A stretch of 64,000 bases of DNA from Sulfitobacter delicatus (GCF_900102535.1 NZ_FNBP01000004.1:186001-250000), one strand, 5' to 3'. Shown: positions 8,794 through 18,738, numbered from the stretch's first letter. Translations and numbers: made by a program. The notes: a model not told the origin generated them from the sequence alone.

Positions 8794-9800
8794 ACCGATT
8801 TCCCCTTGAACAGCCCGGTGGGCTTGATCAGCAGAACGATCAGAAGAATGACGAAGCTGACCGCAAATTTGTAATCCGTGCTCATAAGCTGCACGAGCCC
8901 GTCAGGCTCCAGCCCCTCGGGCATGACGTAGCCCAGCACCTTTTTCCACGCATAGGTGATCGTGACCTCGCTGAACGCGATGACAAAACCGCCCGCGATG
9001 GCCCCGACCGGAGAGCCAAGCCCGCCGACAATAGCCGCCGCAAAGATCGGCAGCAAAAGCTGGAAGTAAGTGAAGGGTTTGAACGACTTATCAAGACCGT
9101 AAAGCGTGCCTGCGATGGTCGCCAGAGCGGCCACGATCATCCAAGTGATCATCACCACACGCTCGGGGTTGATGCCCGACAACAGTGCCAGATCCTCGTT
9201 GTCCGAATAGGCGCGCATGGATTTGCCCGCGCGGGTCTTGTTGAGGAACCAAAACAGCAGCACCACGACGATGATCGCGGTGACGATGGTGATGCCTTGG
9301 GTGGTCTTGAAGGCCAGACCTTCCTTGAGGCCCGTAATCTCTTTGAAATCCCGCGCCGACATGATGAAGCGCTGACCGTCAAGGAAGTTCTGATCATCCG
9401 CGCCAATGATGAAGCGGGTGATGCCGTTGTAGATAAAGGTCACGCCAAGGCTGACGATTACGAGGATCACCGGCTTGGCCTTTTGCTCGCGATAGAACTT
9501 ATAGACGACCTTATCTGTGCCCAAAAGCAGCAGGATCGCAAAAGCGATGCCAAAGGGCAGGGCCAAAAGCGCCGTGGGCAGGAAGCCGAGGCTCAGCCCC
9601 ATGGACTGGAACAGCCATGTCACAAGGATCGTGGCCATGGTGCCCATGGCCATCGTGTCGCCATGCGCAAAGTTGGAGAACCGCAGGATGCCGTAAACCA
9701 GCGTCACCCCAAGCGCGCCAAGCGCCAGTTGCGAGCCGTAAGCGATGCCCGGGATCAGGACATAGTTCGAAAGTGCAATAAATGCGTTGAGCAGATCCAT
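8790..9800 (-). CDS. livH: Branched-chain amino-acid ABC transporter permease LivH
   Basis: 336-residue permease with about eight membrane segments and the typical LivH start region (GSQLALGALGVTLVYGILRF). The loop AGKSMRAYSDNEDLALLSG corresponds to the ATPase-coupling EAA-like region. It pairs with LivM to form the membrane channel. It begins 2 bp after the livF stop and overlaps livM, within one operon. Confidence 0.9.
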   Translation of the reverse strand: MDLLNAFIALSNYVLIPGIAYGSQLALGALGVTLVYGILRFSNFAHGDTMAMGTMATILVTWLFQSMGLSLGFLPTALLALPFGIAFAILLLLGTDKVVYKFYREQKAKPVILVIVSLGVTFIYNGITRFIIGADDQNFLDGQRFIMSARDFKEITGLKEGLAFKTTQGITIVTAIIVVVLLFWFLNKTRAGKSMRAYSDNEDLALLSGINPERVVMITWMIVAALATIAGTLYGLDKSFKPFTYFQLLLPIFAAAIVGGLGSPVGAIAGGFVIAFSEVTITYAWKKVLGYVMPEGLEPDGLVQLMSTDYKFAVSFVILLIVLLIKPTGLFKGKSV

Positions 9801-9802
9801 GT

Positions 9803-10624
9803 TCAGCCCCCCAGAAACGATTTGCGGACTTCAGGATCGGCCAAAAGCTCTTTGCCCGTGCCGGTAAAGGCGTTGCGCCCCTGCACGAGCACATAGCCCT
9901 TGTCCGCGATCTCGAGCGCCTGACGGGCGTTTTGTTCAACCATCAGGATCGGGATGCCCGTGCGGGCCACCTCGATGATCCGGTCGAACAGCTCGTCCAT
10001 GACGATGGGCGACACACCCGCGGTCGGCTCGTCGAGCATCAAGACCTTGGGCTGGGTCATCAGTGCCCGGCCCACGGCGACCTGCTGGCGCTGACCGCCC
10101 GACAACTCGCCCGCGGCCTGCAGCCGCTTTTCCTTGAGGATCGGAAACAGGTCGTAGACCTGCGCCATCGTGTCTTTGTAATCATCGCGCCGGATGAAAG
10201 CGCCCATTTCAAGGTTCTCTTCCACCGTCATTGACGTAAAGATATTCGAGGTCTGGGGCACAAAGCCCATGCCCTTGGCCACGCGGTCTTGGGGGCTGAG
10301 GCCGGTGATGTCCTCACCGTCCAGCCGCACATGGCCCTTGCGCATGTCGAGCATGCCAAAGACCGCCTTCATGCCGGTAGATTTGCCCGCGCCATTGGGG
10401 CCGACGATCACAGCGATCTCGCCGCGGTCCACTGCGATGGTGCAGTCGTGCAGAATGTCAGGGCCAGCGCCGTAGCCGGCTGTCATGCTGTCGCCGATCA
10501 GGAAGGGGCCGCCGGGGGCGGGGTGGGTTTTGCCGCTGGCCTTGGGCATGATGCTGCCTTGGCCTTTTGCGTTGCCGACCGACCAATCTTTGTTGCCGCG
10601 GTCGCCGTAGGGATCATTGCTCAT
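9803..10624 (-). CDS. livF: Branched-chain amino-acid ABC transporter ATP-binding protein LivF
   Basis: 273-residue ABC ATPase: Walker A GPNGAGKST, signature LSGGQRQQVAVGRAL, Walker B VLMLDEPTAGVSP. The first ~40 residues are a polar extension not found in typical LivF (about 235 residues); a downstream start is possible, but the ATG used here overlaps the livG stop by 4 bp, which supports it. Energises import with LivG and the LivHM channel. Confidence 0.9.
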   Translation of the reverse strand: MSNDPYGDRGNKDWSVGNAKGQGSIMPKASGKTHPAPGGPFLIGDSMTAGYGAGPDILHDCTIAVDRGEIAVIVGPNGAGKSTGMKAVFGMLDMRKGHVRLDGEDITGLSPQDRVAKGMGFVPQTSNIFTSMTVEENLEMGAFIRRDDYKDTMAQVYDLFPILKEKRLQAAGELSGGQRQQVAVGRALMTQPKVLMLDEPTAGVSPIVMDELFDRIIEVARTGIPILMVEQNARQALEIADKGYVLVQGRNAFTGTGKELLADPEVRKSFLGG

Positions 10625-11403
10625 GCGCCTACCTTGTCCTTGTTTTTCAGGCCGGTGCCGAGATAGGCCTCGATCACCTGCTCGTTCGCCTTGATCTCAT
10701 CGAGCGTGCCTTCGGCCAGCACGCGGCCCTCGGCCATGCAGATCACCGGGTCGCAAAGGCGGCCGATAAAATCCATGTCATGCTCGATGACGACGAATGT
10801 GTAATTGCGCTCTTGGTTCAGCCGGATGATGGCGTCGCCGATGGTGTTGAGCAGCGTGCGGTTCACGCCCGCGCCGACCTCATCAAGAAAGACGATCTTG
10901 GCATCCACCATCATGGTGCGGCCCAGTTCCAGCAGCTTTTTCTGACCGCCCGAAATCTGGCCTGCCTTTTGCTCTGCCAGATGTTCGATGGTCAGGAATT
11001 CCAAGACCTCATCGGCCTTGGCACGCAGGGCGCGTTCTTCGTTGGCGATGCGTTTGGTGCCGAACCATGTGTTCCACAGCGTCTCGCCCGATTGGTCGCC
11101 GGGGACCATCATCAGGTTTTCGCGGCACGACATCGACGAAAACTCATGCGCGATCTGAAAGGTGCGCAGCAGGCCCTTGTGGAAAAGCTCATGCGGCGGC
11201 AGGCCGGTGATGTCTTCACCGTCCATCGTGACCCGGCCCGAAGTGGGTTTGAGCACGCCAGCAATGACGTTGAACAGCGTGGTCTTGCCCGCGCCATTGG
11301 GACCGATCAAACCGGTGATCGATCCTTTCTCGATAGACAGGCTGGCCCCGTCCACGGCGTGAAACCCGCCGAAATGTTTGTGTAAGTCGTCTACGACGAT
11401 CAT
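10621..11403 (-). CDS. livG: Branched-chain amino-acid ABC transporter ATP-binding protein LivG
   Basis: 260-residue ABC ATPase: Walker A GPNGAGKTT, signature QISGGQKKLLELGRTM, Walker B IVFLDEVGAGVN, and the LivG-typical C-terminal tail (AEGTLDEIKANEQVIEAYLG). First of the tight livG-F-H-M gene run. The binding-protein gene lies about 390 bp upstream on the same strand, separated by a hairpin and a small ORF. Confidence 0.92.
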   Translation of the reverse strand: MIVVDDLHKHFGGFHAVDGASLSIEKGSITGLIGPNGAGKTTLFNVIAGVLKPTSGRVTMDGEDITGLPPHELFHKGLLRTFQIAHEFSSMSCRENLMMVPGDQSGETLWNTWFGTKRIANEERALRAKADEVLEFLTIEHLAEQKAGQISGGQKKLLELGRTMMVDAKIVFLDEVGAGVNRTLLNTIGDAIIRLNQERNYTFVVIEHDMDFIGRLCDPVICMAEGRVLAEGTLDEIKANEQVIEAYLGTGLKNKDKVGA

Positions 11404-11490
11404 ATGTCCATCCCCGTGTCCGCCACCTTGTGGCTGGTTTTTATTGGTCGTAATGCGGCAAACAGCCCGATTGTCGGACTGCGCACATGA

Positions 11491-11649
11491 TTACAGCGTG
11501 TTGCGACTTTTGGAAGCGACCGTTTCGGTCATATGACAATGAATGAGCGCCCGCGTCCCATTGGGGGCGGTCGTCCTAACGCGGGTCTTGGCCTTTGCGC
11601 CTCCCGCGCAAAAAGCCATGGCCTTGGCGGCCACCACATAGTTCTTCAT
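11491..11649 (-). CDS. Possible small protein between livK and livG
   Basis: A 52-codon ORF starting at ATG 11649, preceded at good distance by GGGAGAG. The product is basic and begins MKNYVVAAKAMAFCAGGAK; no family is recognised. The strong ribosome-binding site and its place inside an operon favour translation; the length and lack of known domains count against it. It could be a leader peptide for the livGFHM genes. Confidence 0.35.
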   Translation of the reverse strand: MKNYVVAAKAMAFCAGGAKAKTRVRTTAPNGTRALIHCHMTETVASKSRNTL

Positions 11650-11735
11650 CTGTCTCTCCCTAACGGGACGTGTTTCCCACATCCTCGCGGGGCGCCTTTT
11701 AGATGCAGTGTCCCCGAAAGAAAAGCCGATTTCCC

Positions 11736-11767
11736 AAAGCAAAGGCCCGATCGCTGTGCGACCGGGC
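11736..11767 (-). terminator. Intercistronic hairpin after livK
   Basis: On the minus strand GGCCCGGTCGC, loop ACA, GCGATCGGGCC, then TTTGCTTT. A long stem with a short T-rich tail directly after the binding-protein gene; likely partial termination or 3' end protection, giving more LivK than membrane components. Confidence 0.55.
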
Positions 11768-11792
11768 CCTGCATGGTTCGATAGATCAAAGA

Positions 11793-12977
11793 TCAGCGGT
11801 AGCCGACCGTTGTCATCTTGCCGTCTTTCATCTCGATCTCGCGGTAGTTGCCCGCGCTTTCGCCCGGTCCGATCAGCTCAACAGCCGAGGCACCGACATA
11901 GTCGACATCGCCGCCATCTTTGAGGATCTGCAGCGCTTTGCCCAGCTCACCCGGCAGGATTTTCTCGCCCGGTGCGTTGGCCACTTCCATGACCTTTTCC
12001 TTATAGGCAGCCGGATCGTTGGACCCTGCGGCCTGCATCGCCAGCAGCATCAGAGCCGCCGCGTCATAGGATTCGGGCGAGAAGGCGTTGGTCGGCTCGA
12101 AACCGGCTTCTTTGCCCAGCTTCTTGTAGTTGTCCGGGCCTTCGCCAGCTGCACTTGGGTGCTGACCAAAGGAGCCGTCCGCAATCTCGGCGAACTTCTC
12201 TTCCAGCGTGTCGGAAACCATGCCGTCGGGGAACATGAAGGTGTCGAACGCGCCTGCGTCCAGCGCACCATTCACGATGCCCGCACCACCTTGGTCAACG
12301 TAGCCTGCCACGATCAGCACTTCACCACCGGCAGAGGCCAGCGCGCCGACTTCGGCGGAGTAGTCCGCTTTGCCGTCTTCATGCGACGTGTTGATCGTGA
12401 CCGTGCCGCCGGATTCTTTGAACGCGGTCTCGAAGCTGTCGGCCAGACCTTTACCATAGTCGTTATTGGTATAGGTGACGGCGACTTCTTTGATGCCACG
12501 GTCGTTCAGGATGTCGGCCATAACCTGACCCTGACGCGCGTCCGATGGCGATGTGCGGAAGAACAAGCCGTTGTCTTCGACGGTCGAGAGAGCAGGCGAT
12601 GTCGCGGAAGGCGAAATCATCACGATGCCGTTCGGAATGGCGACGTTCTGCAGCGAAGCAGTGGTCTCACCCGAGCACATGCCGCCAACGATGCCGCTGA
12701 CGCGGTCGGACGTGATCAGACGCTCGGCAGAAGCCACGGCCAGACCGGCGTCGATGCAGCCGGTGTCGCCACGCTCGGACGACACGGTTGCGCCGTCGAG
12801 GAAGTTGCCGGATTCGTTGACTTCAGCAATCGCCAGTTCAGCGCCAGCCGCCATGTCATTGGCCAGCGATTCCAGCGGGCCGGTGAAGCCCAGAAGAATG
12901 CCGATTTTCGTGTCTTCAGCATGCGCGCCAGTGGCGAGCAGAGCAACAGCCGTTGTGGCCATCAGTATTTTTTTCAT
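11793..12977 (-). CDS. livK: Branched-chain amino-acid ABC transporter substrate-binding protein
   Basis: 394-residue periplasmic binding protein: signal peptide (MKKILMATTAVALLATGAHA, cleavage about residue 20), then a peripla_BP_6 type domain starting EDTKIGILLGFTGPLESLA. Paired cysteines (about residues 75 and 100) probably form the disulfide usual in this family. Start follows GGGAGAGAACC. It delivers ligand to LivHM; its separation from livG by a hairpin and a gap is consistent with higher expression. Confidence 0.9.
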   Translation of the reverse strand: MKKILMATTAVALLATGAHAEDTKIGILLGFTGPLESLANDMAAGAELAIAEVNESGNFLDGATVSSERGDTGCIDAGLAVASAERLITSDRVSGIVGGMCSGETTASLQNVAIPNGIVMISPSATSPALSTVEDNGLFFRTSPSDARQGQVMADILNDRGIKEVAVTYTNNDYGKGLADSFETAFKESGGTVTINTSHEDGKADYSAEVGALASAGGEVLIVAGYVDQGGAGIVNGALDAGAFDTFMFPDGMVSDTLEEKFAEIADGSFGQHPSAAGEGPDNYKKLGKEAGFEPTNAFSPESYDAAALMLLAMQAAGSNDPAAYKEKVMEVANAPGEKILPGELGKALQILKDGGDVDYVGASAVELIGPGESAGNYREIEMKDGKMTTVGYR

Positions 12978-13186
12978 TTGGTTCTCTCCCTTAGTTGAAC
13001 TTTCGTTCTGCAGGGACGTTAGGTCGTGGTTTCGGAAAAGAAAAGGCGATTTATCGCGCAGTTGTGCGTGCTCATTATCGCGCAGTTATGCGGGCGGCTT
13101 GTTGCTTGGTTTTGCGGGCGGCGGTGGACAGGGCGCGGGCCGTGGCTACATCCTGTGCTACAGCGTCCAATCCCAAAGGAGCCGTC

Positions 13187-14275
13187 ATGTCTATCTCCCG
13201 CACCCTCGCCGCGATCAGCCTTTCCGCCCTGAGCGCCCTAGGTTTGGCAACAAGCGCGGCCGCTCTGACCATAGAGCCGGTGGCCGAAGGGCTGGAAGGG
13301 CCATGGGGCGTAGCACCCTTGCCGACAGGCGGTCTGTTGGTGACGGAAAAGGCCGGGCGGCTGATTTATCAAAAAGACGGTGCGCGCCATAGCGTGGACG
13401 GGCTGCCAGAGGTCGCGGTCGTGGGGCAGGGTGGCTTGCTCGACATCACCCTCGCGCGGGATTTTGAGCAGAGCCGGATGCTCTATCTGACCTATGCCAA
13501 GCGGCAGGAGGGCGGCGGGGCTGGCACGGCCTTGGCCAGCGCGCGTCTGTCGGAAGATGCCAAACAGCTTGAGGATGTTACCGAGCTCTTCGCCATGAAA
13601 CCCGGCAGCAGCGGCGGTCAGCATTTCGGCTCACGCGTGGTCGAGGCCCCCGATGGAACACTCCTGATGACCATAGGTGAGCGCGGCGATCGGCCTGCTG
13701 CCCAAGACCGCAGCACCCACAATGGCAGCATCATCCGCGTGAACCGCGATGGCAGCGTGCCGGACGACAACCCTTTTGTGGACGAGCCTGACGTACTGCC
13801 CGAAATCTGGTCATACGGTCACCGCAACCCGCAAGGCGCAGGACTGGACCTTGAGGGGCGGCTTTGGGTGTCGGAACACGGCGCCAAGGGCGGCGATGAG
13901 GTCAATAGAATCAGCAAAGGTGCAAACTACGGCTGGCCGGTGATCTCTTTCGGCGAGCATTACTCGGGCGAGAAGATCGGCGAGGGCACGGCCAAAGAGG
14001 GGATGGAGCAGCCCGCACTCTACTGGGATCCGTCCATCGCGCCTGCGGGGCTGATGGTCTATTCCGGTGCGCAGTTTCCGGAATGGGAGGGCAACATCTT
14101 CGTCGGCTCGCTCAAGTTCGACTACATCGCGCGGCTCTCTGGCGATCCGCTGGAAGAAGTGCAGCAGATTAAAACCGCCGAAACAGCCCGTGTGCGCGAT
14201 GTGGTCGAAGGGCCGGATGGGGCGATCTGGTTCATCTCTGAGATCAACGGCACGGTCTACCGCATCACACCCTAG
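13187..14275 (+). CDS. PQQ-dependent (soluble-type) aldose sugar dehydrogenase
   Basis: 362-residue periplasmic beta-propeller enzyme related to YliI/Asd, oxidising aldose sugars with pyrroloquinoline quinone. I start it at ATG 13187 (AAAGGA seven bases upstream), which gives a signal peptide ending near ATSAAA. Upstream in-frame codons lack signal features. Family blocks: WGVAPLPTGGLLVTEKAG, GSSGGQHFGSRV, a GHRNPQG motif near residue 210, and WVSEHGAKGGDE. No pqq synthesis genes are nearby, so the cofactor is presumably supplied elsewhere or externally. Its end overlaps the convergent regulator gene by 4 bp. Confidence 0.85.
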   Translation: MSISRTLAAISLSALSALGLATSAAALTIEPVAEGLEGPWGVAPLPTGGLLVTEKAGRLIYQKDGARHSVDGLPEVAVVGQGGLLDITLARDFEQSRMLYLTYAKRQEGGGAGTALASARLSEDAKQLEDVTELFAMKPGSSGGQHFGSRVVEAPDGTLLMTIGERGDRPAAQDRSTHNGSIIRVNRDGSVPDDNPFVDEPDVLPEIWSYGHRNPQGAGLDLEGRLWVSEHGAKGGDEVNRISKGANYGWPVISFGEHYSGEKIGEGTAKEGMEQPALYWDPSIAPAGLMVYSGAQFPEWEGNIFVGSLKFDYIARLSGDPLEEVQQIKTAETARVRDVVEGPDGAIWFISEINGTVYRITP

Positions 14276-15276
14276 CCTGGCGCGCGGGTCGCATGGCTGC
14301 CACGCTCGCGGTAGGGCGTGGTCTCATAATGTACCCGGTAGCATTTGGAGAAATGCGAGGGCGAGGCAAAGCCGCAGGCCAAGGCCACGTTGATCACGCT
14401 CATATCCGTCTGCATCAACAGGTTCCGCGCCTTTTGCAGACGCAGTTCCATGTAATAGCGTTTGGGCGAACGGTTCAGATAGCGCCGAAACAACCGCTCC
14501 AATTGCCGCGTCGACATGCCCACATCGCGGGCAAGGATCGACGGGCTGATCGGCTCTTCGATATTACCCTCCATCTGCCGGATGACTTGGCTGAGTTTGG
14601 GATGGCGCACGCCGATTCGTGTGGGCACAGACAGGCGTTGCGTATCCTGATCGGTGCGGATGGAGGAATAGATCAACTGGTCGGCCACCGCATTGGCAAC
14701 ATCCTCGCCGTGGTCATCCGCAATCAGCTTCAGCATTAGATCCAGCGATGACGTGCCGCCTGCAGTGGTCAGCCGGTTGCCGTCCGCGACAAAGACCGAT
14801 TTGGTCAGCGAGACCTCCTCGAAATCTTCGGCAAAGCTGTCTTGGTTCTCCCAATGGATCGTGGCGCGTTTGCCATCAAGCAGACCCGCCTTGGCCAGCG
14901 TATGCGCGGCGGTGCAGAGACCACCGACCACCAAACCCTTGCGGGCTTCCCGGCGCAGCCATGCCAGCAGCTTTTTCGTCGTCGCAGCCTGCACGTCGAT
15001 CCCGCCGCAGATCATCACCGTGTCATCGCGGTTTAGTTCTTCCAAGCCGCCGTCCAGCGCAAAAACAGCGCCCGACGAACTGGTGCAGGTGCCGCCATCC
15101 TCGCCGACGACCTTCCACGCATAGGCGTCGCGCCCCATCATCCGGTTGGCAATCCGCAGACATTCGACGGCAGAGGCAAAGCTCAGCAATGTGAAATTCT
15201 CAAGCAGCACAAAGACAAAGCAGCGTGGCTTGTCGGTATCAAGGGGGATGCGGGTGGCCGGGCGTGGTTGGGACAT
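14272..15276 (-). CDS. GlxA-family transcriptional regulator (DJ-1/PfpI plus AraC)
   Basis: 334 residues: an N-terminal DJ-1/PfpI-like domain (about 15-190, with the nucleophile-elbow-like GGLCTAAHTLA) and a C-terminal AraC-type double helix-turn-helix (about 225-325, with MSTRQLERLFRRYL and ACGFASPSHFSKCYR). ATG 15276 is preferred over an in-frame TTG 15 bp upstream. Relatives include GbdR/CdhR/ArgR regulators of quaternary amine and amino-acid catabolism; target genes are not evident here. Convergent with the sugar dehydrogenase, so control of it is not implied. Confidence 0.88.
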   Translation of the reverse strand: MSQPRPATRIPLDTDKPRCFVFVLLENFTLLSFASAVECLRIANRMMGRDAYAWKVVGEDGGTCTSSSGAVFALDGGLEELNRDDTVMICGGIDVQAATTKKLLAWLRREARKGLVVGGLCTAAHTLAKAGLLDGKRATIHWENQDSFAEDFEEVSLTKSVFVADGNRLTTAGGTSSLDLMLKLIADDHGEDVANAVADQLIYSSIRTDQDTQRLSVPTRIGVRHPKLSQVIRQMEGNIEEPISPSILARDVGMSTRQLERLFRRYLNRSPKRYYMELRLQKARNLLMQTDMSVINVALACGFASPSHFSKCYRVHYETTPYRERGSHATRAPG

Positions 15277-15467
15277 CGCGGCGTCTTTCAAATCAGATCG
15301 TAACTGACGGCAGTGCCACGGCCATCAGACTTGCCGCGAACTTTGCTCACGGCCCTCACGCCACGTCAAGAGCCGGTATTTCGCTTCTGGCCACTTTGCC
15401 CTCGCTTTTGTATAGGTGAGGCTGACCGAAGCGCTGAGCTTCGGTACAGTTGAGCGGAGTAACGACG

Positions 15468-16838
15468 ATGACAGACTGGAGCACCTCAAGCTGGCGCAGC
15501 AAACCGCGCGTCCAGATGCCCGATTATCCTGACCAAGCTGCCCTACAGGCGGTTGAGGCGCAGTTGGCACGCTATCCAGTCCTCGTCTTTGCTGGCGAAG
15601 CGCGGCGACTGAAAAGACATCTAGCCTCTGCAGGCCGGGGCGAGGCGTTTTTGCTCCAAGGGGGCGATTGCGCAGAGAGCTTTGAGCAGTTCAGTTCCGA
15701 CGCCATTCGCGACACGTTCAAAGTGATGCTGCAAATGGCCATCGTGTTGACCCACGGTGCCAAGGTGCCGGTGATCAAGCTAGGCCGTATGGCCGGCCAA
15801 TTCGCCAAGCCGCGCTCGGCCCCGACCGAGACTGTCGATGGCGTGGAACTGCCGAGCTACCGCGGCGACATCATCAACGACCTGAGCTTCACCGCCGAGT
15901 CCCGCATCCCGGACCCTCAGAAGATGCTGCGCGCCTATACCCAAGCCGCCGCCACGCTGAACCTGCTGCGCGCTTTCTCGACCGGGGGCTATGCCGATGT
16001 GCATCAGGTGCATGGCTGGACCTTGGGTTTCACCGATGACGAAAAGGCCGAGAAATACCGCGAGATCGCCAACCGCATTTCCGACACGCTGGACTTCATG
16101 GCCGCCGCTGGCGTGACCTCGGAAACCGCGCATACGTTGCAATCGGTGGAGTTCTACACCAGCCACGAAGCACTGCTGCTGGAATACGAAGAAGCGCTCT
16201 GCCGTCGTGACAGCCAGACCGGTAAATGGCTGGCAGGCTCGGGCCATATGATCTGGATCGGCGACCGCACGCGGCAGCCGGACGGTGCGCATGTGGAATT
16301 TGCCAGCGGTGTGCAAAACCCGATTGGCCTCAAATGCGGCCCCTCGATGACCAGCGATGACCTCAAGCAATTGATGGCCAAGCTGAACCCCGAGAACGAA
16401 GAAGGCCGTCTGACGCTGATCTCGCGCTTTGGTGCGGGGCAGGTGGGCGATCACCTGCCGCGTCTGGTCAAAGCGGTGCAGGAAGAGGGCGCGAATGTGG
16501 TCTGGACCTGTGACGCGATGCACGGCAACACGATTAAATCTTCGACTGGCTACAAGACCCGGCCCTTTGATTCCGTGCTGCGCGAAGTGCATGAATTCTT
16601 TGCCGTGCATAACGCCGAAGGCACTGTCCCCGGTGGTGTGCATTTCGAAATGACGGGCCAAGACGTGACTGAATGCACCGGCGGCGTCCGTGCAGTGAGC
16701 GATGAGGACCTGTCCGACCGCTACCACACGGCCTGTGATCCGCGCCTCAACGCCAGCCAGTCGCTGGAACTGGCGTTCTTGGTGGCCGAGGAACTGTCAA
16801 ACCGCCGGTCGTCACAATCCACCCGCGCGGCAGGGTAA
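15468..16838 (+). CDS. 3-deoxy-7-phosphoheptulonate (DAHP) synthase, class II
   Basis: First step of the shikimate pathway: condenses phosphoenolpyruvate with erythrose 4-phosphate. 456 residues of the plant-like class II type: opening [13 protein letters not shown], the motif GGDCAESF near residue 70, [14 protein letters not shown], and the metal/substrate blocks [19 protein letters not shown] and [14 protein letters not shown] 15468 is chosen over 15450 because GGAG lies 8-10 bases upstream and family proteins start at this Met. Monocistronic. aroQ at 29.3 kb belongs to the same pathway but is unlinked. Confidence 0.93.
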   Translation: MTDWSTSSWRSKPRVQMPDYPDQAALQAVEAQLARYPVLVFAGEARRLKRHLASAGRGEAFLLQGGDCAESFEQFSSDAIRDTFKVMLQMAIVLTHGAKVPVIKLGRMAGQFAKPRSAPTETVDGVELPSYRGDIINDLSFTAESRIPDPQKMLRAYTQAAATLNLLRAFSTGGYADVHQVHGWTLGFTDDEKAEKYREIANRISDTLDFMAAAGVTSETAHTLQSVEFYTSHEALLLEYEEALCRRDSQTGKWLAGSGHMIWIGDRTRQPDGAHVEFASGVQNPIGLKCGPSMTSDDLKQLMAKLNPENEEGRLTLISRFGAGQVGDHLPRLVKAVQEEGANVVWTCDAMHGNTIKSSTGYKTRPFDSVLREVHEFFAVHNAEGTVPGGVHFEMTGQDVTECTGGVRAVSDEDLSDRYHTACDPRLNASQSLELAFLVAEELSNRRSSQSTRAAG

Positions 16839-16923
16839 GTAAAATACAACGGGCGCCGCCGGCTTTCTGCACGGTGGCGTCTAAGACTGTTGGGCATGTC
16901 GGCCCTCGGTCAAACTTAATTGT

Positions 16924-17607
16924 TCATTCCTTGTCCGTTTTCACCACACGCAGATAGGGCGGCAAGCGCTTGGCTGCGGGCGGGTCGAACAAAGCCGCGC
17001 TTTCGGCAAAGCCACGTTCTGCGGCGGGGGCAGGGTCGCGCACAAAGGACGTGGCCGGGCTCACCAGATTGCCGCTCCGGTCCTGATGTGTCAGATCAAA
17101 ACGCCGCGGTGCCTTGCCCAGATCGCCCACCGCCATCAAACACCCAAGCGCCCGGCTGACATCGCCCAGATCGCTCTTTAGCGGCAAAAGCAACATCCGC
17201 GCCTCTAGCGCAGGCTTTCCATAGGTCGCAGCTGAGGTCAGGTGCAATGTCGTTTGCCCCGGCAGTTGAAATACGTCTTCCAGCGCCTCGGCGACCAAAG
17301 GACGCGCGGCATTGGTGAAGAAGGACGTGATCGGCATGCCGCGCACCTCCATCCCCATCAATTCGCGCAAATGGGTGCCCGCAATCCGCAGCCGCGCCAC
17401 ACCTGGTGCCACACGTTCGAGAATAAAGGCATAGGGCAGGGCTTCTTCGATCCCGCGCGGATCAATATCCGAACGACAGGGCATCAGGCGGTTGCCGCGC
17501 AACGCTTCCCAATAGGCTTCGACCTGCGCCAGCGGGCCGTAGCCAGCATATGTCCGGTGATCTGACATGAGGATCACATTCTGCGCATTCTGACCTGCGT
17601 TGTCCAT
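16924..17607 (-). CDS. PAS_5 (DUF1347-type) domain protein
   Basis: 227 residues. The reading frame stays open further upstream, but the start at ATG 17607 is supported by AAGGGGTGAG just before it and by the onset of family-like sequence. The PAS_5 core runs about 25-170 (DIDPRGIEEALPYAFILE, then RLRIAGTHLRELMGMEVRG and the FF-N-A block); the C-terminus is proline-rich and low complexity. Such proteins are common in alphaproteobacteria, often several per genome; in Caulobacter a relative (MopJ) acts at the pole in cell-cycle signalling. Divergent from yicC. Confidence 0.75.
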   Translation of the reverse strand: MDNAGQNAQNVILMSDHRTYAGYGPLAQVEAYWEALRGNRLMPCRSDIDPRGIEEALPYAFILERVAPGVARLRIAGTHLRELMGMEVRGMPITSFFTNAARPLVAEALEDVFQLPGQTTLHLTSAATYGKPALEARMLLLPLKSDLGDVSRALGCLMAVGDLGKAPRRFDLTHQDRSGNLVSPATSFVRDPAPAAERGFAESAALFDPPAAKRLPPYLRVVKTDKE

Positions 17608-17844
17608 CTTACTCACCCCTTCCGAACTGATCTCGCCACCCGAACCGCCACCTGAGGGGCGGGAGGGCAAAATCATTACCAAATCCTTAATAGTCCATTG
17701 CGCCCGCTGTTTCCTGCGGTTTCGGCGCAATTGGTTAACGGCCTTTGGCGTGCTGTAAAGGCTGCCAAAAACCCCGAAGGGCTTGCCCCGCAAGCCGGTT
17801 TCACCGTAAGGCAGGGCATGTCCGCCATGAGGGGAAACATACCA

Positions 17845-18735
17845 ATGATCAGGTCCATGACAGGTTTCGCCGCCCAATCCGGCGCCTATGAAAGCTGGAG
17901 CTGGTCGTGGGAACTTCGGGCTGTGAACGGCAAGGGGCTGGACCTGCGGCTGCGTGTGCCGGACTGGATCGAAGGACTGGAAGTCGCGCTGCGCAAGCAA
18001 CTTACAGCCGCGACGGCGCGGGGCAATATCACCTGCAACCTGCGGATTTCGCGTGGCGAAAGCGATGGCGCTTTGCAGGTCAACACCGCGCAGGTCGACG
18101 CTCTGCTGACTGCATTACATGATATCGAAGCCCGTGCGATGGACGCAGGCGTGTCGCTCGCTCCGTCGCGGGCGAGCGATCTGCTGACCATGCGCGGCGT
18201 GCTTGAACAGGCAGAAGAAGCGCAGGATACAGATGGCCTGCGCGCGGCGCTATTGGCAGAGTTTCCCAGCCTGCTGGCGGACTTCAACGCCATGCGCGAG
18301 TCCGAGGGCGCCGCCCTCTCGCAAGTGCTACAGGACCAATTGGCTGAGGTCGAAACCCTGTCCGCCCAAGCCGCTGCTTTGGCCGAGGCGCGCAAAGACG
18401 AGATGGCCGCGACCCTGCAACGCAACCTTGCGCGGGTGCTCGACAACAGCGAAGGCGCGGACGCTGACCGCGTGGCGCAGGAACTCGCGTTAATCGCGGT
18501 CAAAGCCGATGTGACGGAAGAGATCGACCGCCTCGCCGCCCATGTCGCCGCCGCCCGCGACCTCATCGGGCAGGGCGGCCCGGTCGGGCGCAAGCTCGAC
18601 TTCCTGATGCAAGAATTCAACCGCGAAGCCAACACGCTCTGTTCCAAGGCGCAGAGCACCGAATTGACGACCGTCGGACTGGCCCTCAAGGCCGTGATCG
18701 ACCAAATGCGCGAACAAGTACAGAATGTGGAGTAA
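17845..18735 (+). CDS. yicC: YicC-family endoribonuclease
   Basis: 296 residues, opening IRSMTGFAAQSG as in all YicC proteins, with the DUF1732 C-terminal block (DVTEEIDRLAAHVAAARDL, then GRKLDFLMQEFNREANT). ATG 17845 is preceded by GAGGGGA about 10 bases upstream; upstream in-frame sequence is not family-like. E. coli YicC is reported as an endoribonuclease affecting small-RNA stability. The gene lies 3 bp upstream of gmk, as in many proteobacteria. Confidence 0.93.
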   Translation: MIRSMTGFAAQSGAYESWSWSWELRAVNGKGLDLRLRVPDWIEGLEVALRKQLTAATARGNITCNLRISRGESDGALQVNTAQVDALLTALHDIEARAMDAGVSLAPSRASDLLTMRGVLEQAEEAQDTDGLRAALLAEFPSLLADFNAMRESEGAALSQVLQDQLAEVETLSAQAAALAEARKDEMAATLQRNLARVLDNSEGADADRVAQELALIAVKADVTEEIDRLAAHVAAARDLIGQGGPVGRKLDFLMQEFNREANTLCSKAQSTELTTVGLALKAVIDQMREQVQNVE

Positions 18736-18738
18736 GAC

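Larger units (their letters stand above)
11404..11792. other. 389-bp gap inside the liv operon
   Basis: Lies between the binding-protein gene and livG on the same strand. It holds a GC-rich hairpin directly after livK and a possible 52-codon ORF with a good ribosome-binding site, both listed separately. Confidence 0.6.

Noticed and set aside
11703..12998. 431-codon plus-strand ORF
   Set aside because: Antisense of the livK binding-protein gene, which has a clear signal peptide and family match.
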